Below are positions 34,475 to 42,925 of a stretch of DNA of 55,668 bases, piece by piece. The DNA is from Microbacteriaceae bacterium 3FA27C10 (GTDB lineage: Bacteria > Actinomycetota > Actinomycetes > Actinomycetales > Microbacteriaceae): the NCBI GenBank assembly GCA_005502775.1, contig SCNI01000024.1:1-55668 (forward strand), written 5' to 3'. Position 1 is the stretch's first letter; the number at the start of each line of letters is the position of its first letter. The notes below the pieces were generated by a model, which ran no database searches, was not told where the DNA came from, and was given only the letters and a program-made list of their open reading frames with translations. The position numbers were made by a program, and so were the translations under genes.

Positions 34475-34480
34475 TAGCGT
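34475..34480 (+). promoter_or_regulatory. -10-like TAGCGT, leaderless reductase gene
   Basis: TAGCGT followed by TGGGGC and the ATG at 34487. Confidence 0.45.
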
Positions 34481-34486
34481 TGGGGC

Positions 34487-35476
34487 ATGGACGAAGGCAG
34501 GTCGATGCGCATCCTCGTGGTGGGCGCGGGTGCGGTGGGCGGATGGTTCGGCTCGAGGCTGCTGGCGGCCGGGCGCGACGTGACCTTCCTGGTGCGGCCG
34601 GGGCGAGCGGATGCGCTGGCGCGCGACGGGCTGCGGGTGGCGACGCCCGAGGGGGTCGAGACGTTCGCTCCGGTACGCACGGTCGTGGCGGGCGAGGGCG
34701 GTTTCGGCGGCCCGACCGGCGACGGTGACAGCGACGGCGACGACCGACGCGCTTTCGACGTGGTCGTGCTCGCCGTCAAGGGCTACGCGCTCGACGCCGC
34801 GATGCGCGACCTCGAGCAGTTCGTGGGCCCGGCGACCACGATCGTGCCTCTGCTCAACGGCCTGCGCCACCTCGACCTGCTCGCCGGTCGCTTCGGCGAC
34901 GCCGCCGTGGTGGGCGGCCTCTGCGTCGTGGCCGCGCAGCTCGACGACGACGGCACCGTGCGGCTGCTCGCGCCGGGCTCGAGTCTCAGCTACGGCGAGC
35001 TCGACGGCTCGGTGACCGAGCGCATCCGGATGCTCGACGCGGGCCTGCAGACAGGCTCGCCCGGAGTGCGCGCCCGGCTCTCGGAACACATCCGCGACGA
35101 CCTCTGGGCGAAGTGGGTGTTCCTGTCCTCGGGCGGGGTGCTCACTACGCTGGTGGGCGGCCCGGTGGGTGAGATCGCGGCGGCACCGGGCGGCACCGAG
35201 ACGGCGCTGGCGGTGATCGCGGAGTGCGCGGCGGTCTCGACCGCGGCAGGATTCCCCCCGCAGGCGAAGGCGCTCGAGAACCTGCGGGCGACGCTGACGG
35301 AACCCGGCTCGACCTTCACCACCTCGCTCTACCGCGACCTCGTGCAAGGGCGGCCGCTCGAGCACGAGGCGATCGTGGGCGACCTCGTGTCGCGGGCGCA
35401 CGCCCTCGACGTGCCCGTGCCGCTCCTCACGGCGGCCTACGCCCGCCTCGGCCTGGCCGCCACGGCTCGCCCCTGA
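34487..35476 (+). CDS. ketopantoate reductase-family (ApbA/PanE) dehydrogenase
   Basis: A 329-residue NADP-dependent 2-ketoacid reductase-like protein. The Rossmann motif is VVGAGAVGGWFGSRL; VVVLAVKGYALDAA and IVPLLNGLRH carry the cofactor-contact and Asn region, and KWVFLSSGGVLTT with LVQGRPLEHEAIVGDLV form the C-terminal helical domain with its catalytic Lys/Asn area. PanE makes pantoate for coenzyme A, but many paralogues act on other substrates and no pan genes are adjacent, so the symbol is withheld. The leaderless ATG at 34487 is chosen; an ATG at 34505 with AAGGCAGG upstream would skip six residues. Confidence 0.85.
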   Translation: MDEGRSMRILVVGAGAVGGWFGSRLLAAGRDVTFLVRPGRADALARDGLRVATPEGVETFAPVRTVVAGEGGFGGPTGDGDSDGDDRRAFDVVVLAVKGYALDAAMRDLEQFVGPATTIVPLLNGLRHLDLLAGRFGDAAVVGGLCVVAAQLDDDGTVRLLAPGSSLSYGELDGSVTERIRMLDAGLQTGSPGVRARLSEHIRDDLWAKWVFLSSGGVLTTLVGGPVGEIAAAPGGTETALAVIAECAAVSTAAGFPPQAKALENLRATLTEPGSTFTTSLYRDLVQGRPLEHEAIVGDLVSRAHALDVPVPLLTAAYARLGLAATARP

Positions 35477-35505
35477 CCGCCGCACCACGCGCATCCAGCC
35501 CCCGA

Positions 35506-35555
35506 GGTCGCGCAGAGTGCTCTCGCGGGCTTCCCTGAGAGCACTATGCGCGACC
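35506..35555. repeat. near-perfect 19-bp inverted repeat, 12-nt loop
   Basis: GGTCGCGCA-g-AGTGCTCTC (35506-35524) faces GAGAGCACT-a-TGCGCGACC (35537-35555) with a single mismatch. It lies between the convergent reductase and YhgE genes, so it may act as a bidirectional terminator, though there is no T-run. The length and symmetry also suit a REP-like dispersed palindrome. Confidence 0.65.
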
Positions 35556-35567
35556 CCGCGGGAGAAG

Positions 35568-37592
35568 CTAGGCCGGGGAGGGGCTCGAGCCGGGTCCGGT
35601 GGACGGGAGGGCCGCGGGACCCGCGGCGGGACCTGCGCCGGAGCCCGCCCGCGGGAGCGCGAGGGCCGGCCGGAAGCGCGGGCCCGCCTTGCGGGGCAGG
35701 GCCCAGCCGATCTCGACCGGCCGCCGTCGCCGGGCCAGGGCGACTCCGGCGAGCAGGATGCTCACGAGCAGCATCCCGGCGAGGAAGACCGCCGCGGTCC
35801 ACACCGGTCCGGCGGCTCCGCCGGTGAGGATGTTCTGTATTCCCGTGACGGCATACGCCATCGGACTGATCGAGTTGATGAACTGGAACGGCCCCGAGAG
35901 GATCTCCACCGGGTAGAGCCCGCCCGTCGCGGCGAGCTGCAGGGCGAGCAGCACGAGCGAGACGACGGCGCCCACCCGGCCGAAGGCGGTGGCGAGGAGC
36001 TGGTGGAAGGCGGTGAACGCGAACGCCACGAGCAACGAGAACCCGAGGGTCGCCGGCAGCGAGCTCCAGGCCACCCCGAGCACGAGATGCAGGAAGCCCA
36101 CGAGCAGCAGCACCTGCACGCCCACGACGGCCGCCGCCCGCCCGAAGGTGCGAAGCGTGAGCCGGCCGGTGGTGGCCGAGCTCGCGAGCACCGCGCGGGA
36201 CAACGGGCGCAGCCAGAGGAAGACCGCGAGCGCCCCGAGCCAGAGCGCCACCGGCAGGAGCACGGTGGTCACGATCTGCCCCACACCCGACACCGCGTTC
36301 ACCGTGGTGACGTCGACCTTCACGGGCTGCGCCACCACCTTCGCGGCGGCGGAGGTGTCGCCACCGGAGTTCGCCTGCAGCTGGTCGGCGCCCGACTGCA
36401 GCCCTGAGGCCAGAGTGCGCGCCCCGTCGCCGAGCTGCGTGGCGCCCGTGGCGAGCTGCTGCGCGCCCGGAACGGTCTGCTGCACGCCCGTGGCGAGCTG
36501 GCTGACGCCCGAGGCGACGCCGGAGGCCCCGGAGGCGAGCCCCGGGCCGTTCGCGGCGAGCTGGTCGGCCCCGTTCGCGGCATCGGCGATGCCCGACTCG
36601 AGCTGGCCCAGACCGGCTGCTTGCGCGGCGATGGCTGTCGCGCCGGCCGAAGCCCCGGCGACGCCGGGCGCGAGTTGGGCCAGGCTCGCCTTCACGTATG
36701 CCGGAACAGTCGGGTCCTGCTGCACGGCGGCGTTGAGATCCGTGAGGCCAGAGGCCGCCGGAGCGAGTCCCGTGGAGAGATCGTTGAGGCCCGTGGAGAG
36801 CCCACCGAGCCCGCTCGTCCCCGTGCGCAGCTGATCGAGCCCGCCCGCGAGCCCGGTGACGCCGTTCGTGTAGGCCGCCACCCCGTCCGAGAGCTGCGTG
36901 GCGCCGGAGGCCGCCGAGGCCGCCCCCGAGCCGAGCTGGTCGAGCCCCGAGGCGAGCTGCGAGGCGCCCGAGGCGAGGCCGTCGGCACCGGTGGCGAGCT
37001 GCGTGGCCCCGCCCGAGGCATCCGAGAGGCTCTTGCCGACGCCGCCGAAGCTCGTGTATATGCCGTTCACGACCTGAGCCGTGACCTGCTGCCCGAAGCC
37101 GGACTGCACCGACGAGGCCACGGTGCTCGCGATCAGCCCCGAGAGGTAGCCGTGCGAGGCGTCGGTCTTGATGTCGAGCAGGCCCTGGGTGGGAGTGGTG
37201 CCGGCGAGAGTGTCGAGGCTCGCCGAGAAGTCCGAGGGGATGGTGAGCACGGCGTAGTAGCGGCCGTCAGCGAGGCCGGCGGCTGCGTCGTCGGAGTTCG
37301 TGGCCGTCCAGGCGAAGCCGTTCGAGCCCGGCCCGGTGAGCTGGGTGACGAGCCCGCGTCCGGCGAAGTTGGTGCTCTTCGTGCCGTCGGCGGCCGTCGT
37401 GGTGGTCATCTGGTCGTTGTTCACCACGGCCGCCGGCACCTGCTGGAGGTTGGTGTCGACGTTCGACAGCGCGCCCGTGAAGATGGCGTTGACGGCGAGC
37501 GGCGTGAGCGCCACCCCGAGCGCGGCGAGCACGACGAGGGCGATCTTGGTTCTGCGGCGCGCCCGGGGGGTCGGCGTGGGGGTCGAGCTCAT
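35568..37592 (-). CDS. YhgE/Pip membrane protein (ABC-2-like)
   Basis: A 674-residue membrane protein of the YhgE/Pip family. An N-terminal helix (IALVVLAALGVALTPLAVNA) leads into an extracytoplasmic region: PAAVVNND early, then about 220 residues of heptad-like repeats such as QLATGADGLASGASQLASGL (20) typical of the family. A C-terminal membrane domain of about six helices resembles ABC-2 permeases (SPMAYAVTGIQNILTGG). The C-terminus is Pro/Ala/Gly-rich. Homologues include phage-infection protein and type VII-like secretion accessories. The ATG overlaps the MMPL stop by 4 bp, so the two are co-translated. No separate ABC ATPase is encoded nearby; the MMPL C-terminal domain is the only candidate partner. 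Confidence 0.88.
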   Translation of the reverse strand: MSSTPTPTPRARRRTKIALVVLAALGVALTPLAVNAIFTGALSNVDTNLQQVPAAVVNNDQMTTTTAADGTKSTNFAGRGLVTQLTGPGSNGFAWTATNSDDAAAGLADGRYYAVLTIPSDFSASLDTLAGTTPTQGLLDIKTDASHGYLSGLIASTVASSVQSGFGQQVTAQVVNGIYTSFGGVGKSLSDASGGATQLATGADGLASGASQLASGLDQLGSGAASAASGATQLSDGVAAYTNGVTGLAGGLDQLRTGTSGLGGLSTGLNDLSTGLAPAASGLTDLNAAVQQDPTVPAYVKASLAQLAPGVAGASAGATAIAAQAAGLGQLESGIADAANGADQLAANGPGLASGASGVASGVSQLATGVQQTVPGAQQLATGATQLGDGARTLASGLQSGADQLQANSGGDTSAAAKVVAQPVKVDVTTVNAVSGVGQIVTTVLLPVALWLGALAVFLWLRPLSRAVLASSATTGRLTLRTFGRAAAVVGVQVLLLVGFLHLVLGVAWSSLPATLGFSLLVAFAFTAFHQLLATAFGRVGAVVSLVLLALQLAATGGLYPVEILSGPFQFINSISPMAYAVTGIQNILTGGAAGPVWTAAVFLAGMLLVSILLAGVALARRRRPVEIGWALPRKAGPRFRPALALPRAGSGAGPAAGPAALPSTGPGSSPSPA

Positions 37593-40543
37593 CGGAGGCC
37601 TCCCTTCGGGGCGGAGAGTTCGGTGGAGCCGGGCGCACCGGCGGAATCGGAACGGTGGAGCACGATGCGGGTGAGCGGCCTTCCGCCCAGGGTCGCGGCG
37701 TGACTGGCCGGCTCGGCCTCGACCCCGAGCACCACGGTGGAGCCCGCATCCGGGATGGTGACGACCGCGGCCGCGAACTCCGGCGTCGCCGGCCGGGCGA
37801 AGTCGCCCTCGCCCGCGTCGATCACGAGCAGCGACGACCCGTCGGCCACGCCGAGCGCCACCGCCAGCAGCGCCTGCGCCAGGGGCGAGAGCTCGCCGAT
37901 GGTGCGGTGGATGTCGATGGCCGGCTCCCCGGCGCCGGTGAGCGCCGCGTTGACGCGCGCCACGAGCGTGTCGACCGCATCCCGCGGAATCCGCCGGAGC
38001 GGGGGTGCCGCGAGGCGCAGACGCTCGAGCAGGGCCTCCCCCACCGCGGTGGTGCCGTCGAGCCGGCGCGAGTCGAGATCGACGAGGGTCACGCGCTTGG
38101 CCACCCGGCCGGACTCGGAGGGCAGGCTGTGGCCGAGCACCTGGAGATGCCCCGACGACAGCTCGATTCGCCCGGCGATCGCGGCGCCCACGAGGCGGCG
38201 GGCGGCGGTGTCGCCCGTGAGGACGGCGGTCGATCCGGCGGCCACCGAGAACGACACCGGTTCGCCGGCGCCCTCCACGGCGAGCTCCTCGGCGGTGACG
38301 GCGTCGCCCGGGTGCAGCGCCGCCCACTCGCGCTCCTCGATGTGGCCGCGCAGGCTCTCGCCCTCCACGTCGACGTTCGGCAGGATGCGCGCGAGCCACT
38401 TCGGCAGGTACCAGGCGTGCCGGCCGAGCAGCGTCATGATGGCCGGCACGAGCGTCATGCGCACGAGGAAGGCGTCGACGAACACGCCGACGGCGAGGGC
38501 GAGCGCGATGGCCTTGATGGCCCCCTCCCCCTCGGGCACGAAGGCGAAGAAGACGAAGAACATGATGAGCGCGGCGGCGGTGACGACCCGGGCGCCGTGC
38601 TGGAAGCCCACACGCACGGAGCGGCGGGCGTCGCCCGTCTTCACGTACTCCTCGCGCATGCCCGAGACGAGGAACACCTCGTAGTCCATCGCGAGACCGA
38701 ACAGGATGGCCATCAGCAGGATCGGCAGGAAGCTGATGATCGGCCCCACCGAGTGCACGCCGAGCTGCTCGGCGAACACCCCGTTCTGGAACACCGCCAC
38801 GGTCACGCCGAACGAGGCGCCGACCGAGAGCGCGAAGCCGAGAGCCGCCTTGACGGGCACCGCGATGGAGCGGAACACCATCGCGAGCAGCAGGATGGAC
38901 AGCCCGATCACGAGCACGCCGAACGGGATCAGCGCGTTCGAGAGCTGGTTCGAGACGTCGATGGCCACCGCGGTCTGCCCGCTCACGGTGAACGGCGTGC
39001 CGTACTGCGCCTGCACCTCGCCCTTCATCTCGCGCAGCCGTTCGACGAGCGCCTTCGTCTCGGGCGCGTCGGGCGCGGTGGTCGGCACCACCTGGAAGAT
39101 GGCGGTGTCGAGGGTGGTGTCGGGCAGGCCCGGACCCACGGTGGCCACGCCGTCGACGGCTTCGAGATCGCTCCGGATGCCGGTCAGCACGTTCTGGATG
39201 TCGGTGGTCTGCGTGATGTCGGCCACCACCACGATCGTGCCGTTGTACCCGGGCCCGAACTTGTCGGCGATGGTGTCGTAGGCGATGCGGGCCGAGGTGC
39301 CGGGCGCCTGCGAGGCGGCCGTCGGCAGGTTGAGGTCGAGACCGAACGCCGGGATGGACGCTGCGCCGAGCAGACCGATCACGAGCACGATGAACACGAT
39401 CGGCGCCTTCATCACGATGCGCACCCAGCGCCCGCCGAGCGAGGGCTTGACCGGCTTGCCTCCCGTCGCCGCCTCCCCGTCGTCGTGCGAGGCCGCCGCG
39501 ATGGCCCGCCGGGCCGCACGCGAACCCGGCTTCGGCGCGAGTCGCCCCTTCGCGATGCCCATGATGGCCGGCAGCAGGGTGATGGCGATGCTCACCGCCG
39601 CGAACACCGCGAAGGCGGCCGCGACGCCCATCACCGAGAGGAACGGGATGCCCACCACGAGCAGGCCGAGCAGGGCGATGATGACGGTGAGGCCCGCGAA
39701 CACCACCGCGGCGCCCGCGGTGGCGACCGATTGGGCGGCCGACTCCTCCGCATCCATTCCCTGGGCGAGCTGCGATCGGTGCCTCGAGAGGATGAAGAGG
39801 GCGTAGTCGATGCCCACCGCGAGCCCGATCATGATCGCGAGCATCGGCGCGGTGCTCGACACGGTGGTGAAGGCCGCGACCGTGGTGATGCCGGCGAACG
39901 ACACGCCCACGCCGATCAGCGCGGTGAGCAGCGGCAGGCCGGCGGCGAGCAGGGAGCCGAAGGTGATGAAGAGCACCACACCGGCGAAGAGCACGCCGAC
40001 GCCCTCGGTGATGGTGAGCCCGAAGGTCTGGCTGGTGAACACCTCTCCCCCGTAGGAGACGGCCATGCCGTCGGCCTTCAGGGAGTCGGCGGACGTCTGC
40101 AGCTGCTCGAGCGTCGCATCCGTCACCGAGGTGGCCGGCCCGTCGAACTGCACCTTCACGAGGGCGGTGGTGCCGTCCTTCGAGATCGCGTTCGTGGCGT
40201 ACTGCGAGTAGGGCGAGACGACGGCGGCGACGCCGTCGATCTTTCCGAGGTCGTCGGCCACCGCGCTGATCTTCGACTTGGCCGGGTCGTCGTTCACGTT
40301 CTGGCCGTCGGGCGCCTGCACCACGATCGTGGCGGCGGCGCCGGCCGCCGACGGGAACAGGTTGCTCAGCTTGTCGATCGTCTGCTGCGACTCGGTACCC
40401 GGGATCGTGAAGCTCTCCTGGGTCTGTCCGCCCAGCGCGAGGCCGCCGCCGAGCAGCGCGGCGAGCACGAGCACCCAGGCCGCGACGACGTACCAGGCCT
40501 TGCGGAAGGCGAATCGGCCGATTCGGTAGAGCAGTGTGGCCAC
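37589..40543 (-). CDS. MMPL transporter fused to a degenerate ABC ATPase-like domain
   Basis: A 984-residue proton-driven transporter. Residues 1-735 form an MMPL/RND-like unit with 12 helices in two halves; the proton-relay Asp-Tyr motifs are VGIDYALFILSRHR and LAMDYEVFLVSGMREEY. Residues about 736-984 are extra. They follow the order of an ABC ATPase: FSVAAGSTAVLTG, a phosphate-loop position reading TGDTAARRL (776-784, no GK[ST]), IELSSGHLQVLGHSLP, a signature-like ELSPLAQALLAVALG (885 onward) and a Walker B-like SLLVIDAG with Ala in place of the catalytic Glu. The domain should not hydrolyse ATP. Operon: TetR, this gene, YhgE. Cargo is probably lipid, lipoglycan or a drug; not determinable here. 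Confidence 0.87.
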   Translation of the reverse strand: MATLLYRIGRFAFRKAWYVVAAWVLVLAALLGGGLALGGQTQESFTIPGTESQQTIDKLSNLFPSAAGAAATIVVQAPDGQNVNDDPAKSKISAVADDLGKIDGVAAVVSPYSQYATNAISKDGTTALVKVQFDGPATSVTDATLEQLQTSADSLKADGMAVSYGGEVFTSQTFGLTITEGVGVLFAGVVLFITFGSLLAAGLPLLTALIGVGVSFAGITTVAAFTTVSSTAPMLAIMIGLAVGIDYALFILSRHRSQLAQGMDAEESAAQSVATAGAAVVFAGLTVIIALLGLLVVGIPFLSVMGVAAAFAVFAAVSIAITLLPAIMGIAKGRLAPKPGSRAARRAIAAASHDDGEAATGGKPVKPSLGGRWVRIVMKAPIVFIVLVIGLLGAASIPAFGLDLNLPTAASQAPGTSARIAYDTIADKFGPGYNGTIVVVADITQTTDIQNVLTGIRSDLEAVDGVATVGPGLPDTTLDTAIFQVVPTTAPDAPETKALVERLREMKGEVQAQYGTPFTVSGQTAVAIDVSNQLSNALIPFGVLVIGLSILLLAMVFRSIAVPVKAALGFALSVGASFGVTVAVFQNGVFAEQLGVHSVGPIISFLPILLMAILFGLAMDYEVFLVSGMREEYVKTGDARRSVRVGFQHGARVVTAAALIMFFVFFAFVPEGEGAIKAIALALAVGVFVDAFLVRMTLVPAIMTLLGRHAWYLPKWLARILPNVDVEGESLRGHIEEREWAALHPGDAVTAEELAVEGAGEPVSFSVAAGSTAVLTGDTAARRLVGAAIAGRIELSSGHLQVLGHSLPSESGRVAKRVTLVDLDSRRLDGTTAVGEALLERLRLAAPPLRRIPRDAVDTLVARVNAALTGAGEPAIDIHRTIGELSPLAQALLAVALGVADGSSLLVIDAGEGDFARPATPEFAAAVVTIPDAGSTVVLGVEAEPASHAATLGGRPLTRIVLHRSDSAGAPGSTELSAPKGGLR

Positions 40544-40599
40544 GGGAGGCTCCTCGGGTAGGGCGAGCTGGGGTGAGGGGAGATCAGAGGATCAGGAGA

Positions 40600-41184
40600 T
40601 CAGCGGTTCAGTCCGGCGATGAGTTCGGAGACGACGTCGACGAGGGCTTCCCTGACCTCGTCGACGGATTCGATGTCGGCGACGCTCGGCCGCGAGGCGA
40701 CCAGCACGTAGGCGGCGCCCGCGAGTGCGATTCCGAGGCGGATGCGCTGTTTCGTGGTGGGCAGCTCCGACATGAACGACTCGCCGATGCAGTCGATGTA
40801 GCGGCGCGCCTCGTCCATCATCGGGATGTCGGACAGCGTCTGCCCCTGGTTGATGATGATGTGGGCGGCGAGCCGGTGCTCGAGCAGCAGGTCGACGAAC
40901 TCCACCACGAAGGCGGAGCGCAGTTCGTCGGAGGAGGCACGCGCCACGGTGGAGTCGAGGAAGGCCCCGAGGGTCTGGACAGCCGGGGCGAGCGCCTCTT
41001 CGAGCAGGGCCTCCTTCGAGCGGAAGTGGTACAGCACGCTCGACTTCGAGTAGCCCGCGGCGTCGGCGATCTGCTGCAGCGAGGTGGCGGTGTAGCCGTG
41101 CTCGGCGAACATCTGCAGGGCGATCACGCGCAGCTCAGCGCTGGCATCGGTCTGCACGCGCGGGGCGGGGGGAATGGAAGGCAC
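40600..41184 (-). CDS. TetR-family repressor
   Basis: A 194-residue TetR regulator. The N-terminal HTH is clear: ALQMFAEHGYTATSLQQIAD and AAGYSKSSVLYHFRSKEALL (each 20). The C-terminal ligand domain is generic. It is the first gene of a run with MMPL (56 bp downstream) and YhgE. Two palindromes containing CGATCGGTCAG lie just upstream; the first, perfect over 16 bp, sits in its own promoter, implying autorepression and control of the transporter operon. GTG start at 41184, 6 nt after TAGAGT, indicates a leaderless mRNA. Inducer unknown. Confidence 0.92.
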   Translation of the reverse strand: MPSIPPAPRVQTDASAELRVIALQMFAEHGYTATSLQQIADAAGYSKSSVLYHFRSKEALLEEALAPAVQTLGAFLDSTVARASSDELRSAFVVEFVDLLLEHRLAAHIIINQGQTLSDIPMMDEARRYIDCIGESFMSELPTTKQRIRLGIALAGAAYVLVASRPSVADIESVDEVREALVDVVSELIAGLNR

Positions 41185-41190
41185 GGACAG

Positions 41191-41196
41191 ACTCTA
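41191..41196 (-). promoter_or_regulatory. -10-like TAGAGT, leaderless tetR start
   Basis: Minus-strand TAGAGT followed by CTGTCC and the GTG at 41184. The perfect palindrome begins 3 bp upstream, so repressor binding would block this promoter. Confidence 0.5.
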
Positions 41197-41198
41197 AT

Positions 41199-41214
41199 CT
41201 GACCGATCGGTCAG
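41199..41214. promoter_or_regulatory. perfect 16-bp palindrome, probable TetR operator O1
   Basis: CTGACCGATCGGTCAG reads the same on both strands. It covers the -10/-35 spacer of the tetR promoter, the standard site for autorepression by a TetR dimer. Confidence 0.75.
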
Positions 41215-41216
41215 CG

Positions 41217-41234
41217 ACTGCACGATCGGTCAGT
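41217..41234. promoter_or_regulatory. second, imperfect palindrome, probable TetR operator O2
   Basis: ACTGCACGATCGGTCAGT matches the extended O1 palindrome except for two bases in the left half (CA for AC). Its centre is about 19 bp from that of O1, so two dimers could bind side by side. Confidence 0.6.
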
Positions 41235-41321
41235 TTCCAAGCGAGCTGTCAGGATTGATGCCCCCGAAACACGCGCTGGAGTAACGTCCTTGAGAACGCA
41301 TCGGGCAGAGGAGGGACACGA

Positions 41322-42878
41322 GTGACCGACGACGCTCGCAAGGACGTGGCCGAGGGGATCGAGACGCAGAGGGAGCTCGTGGGAGACCGCGCAGAATCAG
41401 TCCAGGATTTCTCCGACGAGCAGTCGGGCTACCACAAGTCGCTCAAGCCCCGGCAGCTGCAGATGATCGCCATCGGCGGCGCCATCGGCACCGGACTCTT
41501 CCTCGGCGCGGGCGGCCGCCTGCACGAGGCCGGGCCGCTGCTGGTCTTCGACTACGCGGTCTGCGGCTTCTTCGCGTTCCTCATCCTGCGGGCGCTCGGC
41601 GAGCTCGTGCTGCACCGGCCGTCATCCGGTTCCTTCGTCTCCTACGCCCGCGAGTTCTACGGCGAGAAGGCCGCCTACGTCTCGGGCTGGCTCTACTTCC
41701 TCAACTGGGCGATGACCGCCATCGTCGACTCGACCGCCGTGGCCGTCTACGTGCAGTACTGGAGCCTGTTCACCTCGGTGCCGCAGTGGCTCCTCGCCCT
41801 GATCGCGCTCGCGGTGGTGCTCAGCGCCAACATGATCTCGGTCAAGGTGTTCGGCGAGATGGAGTTCTGGTTCGCGCTGATCAAAGTGGTGGCCCTCGTG
41901 GCCTTCCTCCTCATCGGCGTGGTCTTCCTCGCCTTCGCCTTCCCGACGGATGCGGGGATCACCGGCATCCCGATGATCGTCGCCGAGGGGGGCCTGTTCC
42001 CGAACGGCATCAACACGCTCGTGGTGGCCGTGGTGATGATCCAGGGCGTGGTGTTCGCCTACGCAGGAGTGGAGCTGGTCGGCACGGCCGCCGGTGAGAC
42101 CGAGAACCCGGAGAAGATCATGCCGCGCGCCATCAACAGCGTGGTGCTGCGCATCGCGGTGTTCTACTGCGGCTCGGTGCTGCTGCTCGCGCTGCTGCTG
42201 CCGTCATCGGTCTACTCCGCCACCGAGAGCCCCTTCGTGACCTTCTTCTCGCACATCGGCAACCCGACCGTGGCGGCGATCGCCGGCTCGGCCATGAACT
42301 TCGTGGTGCTCACAGCGGCCCTGTCGAGCCTGAACGCCGGGCTGTACTCGACCGGGCGCATCCTGCACTCCCTGTCGGCGGCGGGCGCTGCACCCCGGTT
42401 CACCGGCCGGATCAACAAGCGCGGGGTGCCGTTCGGCGGCATCCTGCTCACCTCGGCGGTGGCGCTGCTCGGCGTGGGGCTCAACTTCGTGGTGCCGGCC
42501 CAGGCCTTCGAGATCGTGTTGAACGTCTCGGCACTCGGCATCATCTCCAGCTGGGGAACCATCATCCTGTGTCAGATGAAGTTCAAGAAGCTCGCCGACC
42601 AGGGGCTCTACGTGCGGCCGAAGTTCCGGCTGTTCGCGGCGCCGTTCACCTCCTACCTCACGCTCGCCTTCCTCGTGTCGGTGCTCGTGCTGATGGCCTT
42701 CGACTATCCGGCCGGCACCTTCACGATCGCCTCGCTCGTGATCATCATCCCGTTGCTGATCGTGGGCTGGTACGTCTACCGCGACCGCATCACGGCCATC
42801 GCGGCGGCGCGCTCGGGGTTCACCGGGGCGTACCCGACCGTGGCGAACCCCACGCCCCTGCCCGAGGGCGACGCCTAG
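41322..42878 (+). CDS. amino acid permease (APC family, probably L-asparagine type)
   Basis: A 518-residue amino acid:proton symporter with 12 helices. [20 protein letters not shown] (20) opens helix 1 with the [10 protein letters not shown] substrate-binding break, and [21 protein letters not shown] and [19 protein letters not shown] are the conserved APC loops. The sequence most resembles AnsP/GabP/CycA-type permeases; L-asparagine is my best guess, without certainty. The GTG at 41322 has AGGAGGG about 8 nt upstream and TAACGT (41282-41287) as a possible -10. It is divergent from tetR, and the second TetR palindrome lies about 50 bp upstream of this possible promoter, so regulation by TetR is conceivable but unsupported. 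Confidence 0.88.
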   Translation: MTDDARKDVAEGIETQRELVGDRAESVQDFSDEQSGYHKSLKPRQLQMIAIGGAIGTGLFLGAGGRLHEAGPLLVFDYAVCGFFAFLILRALGELVLHRPSSGSFVSYAREFYGEKAAYVSGWLYFLNWAMTAIVDSTAVAVYVQYWSLFTSVPQWLLALIALAVVLSANMISVKVFGEMEFWFALIKVVALVAFLLIGVVFLAFAFPTDAGITGIPMIVAEGGLFPNGINTLVVAVVMIQGVVFAYAGVELVGTAAGETENPEKIMPRAINSVVLRIAVFYCGSVLLLALLLPSSVYSATESPFVTFFSHIGNPTVAAIAGSAMNFVVLTAALSSLNAGLYSTGRILHSLSAAGAAPRFTGRINKRGVPFGGILLTSAVALLGVGLNFVVPAQAFEIVLNVSALGIISSWGTIILCQMKFKKLADQGLYVRPKFRLFAAPFTSYLTLAFLVSVLVLMAFDYPAGTFTIASLVIIIPLLIVGWYVYRDRITAIAAARSGFTGAYPTVANPTPLPEGDA

Positions 42879-42912
42879 CGCCCGACGCTTGATTTATGGC
42901 GGGCCGGGCCAA

Positions 42913-42918
42913 TAGGGT
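42913..42918 (+). promoter_or_regulatory. -10-like TAGGGT, leaderless secreted-protein gene
   Basis: TAGGGT followed by TCAGCGC (7 nt) and the ATG at 42926. Confidence 0.45.
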
Positions 42919-42925
42919 TCAGCGC

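Noticed and set aside
33044-35494. Very long frame continuing upstream of the LLM oxidoreductase
   Set aside because: It passes through the MFS gene in another frame and antisense to the reductase gene; Arg/His-rich shadow.
37655-40561. 968-codon frame antisense to the MMPL gene
   Set aside because: His/Arg/Gly-rich shadow without any transmembrane or domain pattern; the opposite strand has clear MMPL motifs.
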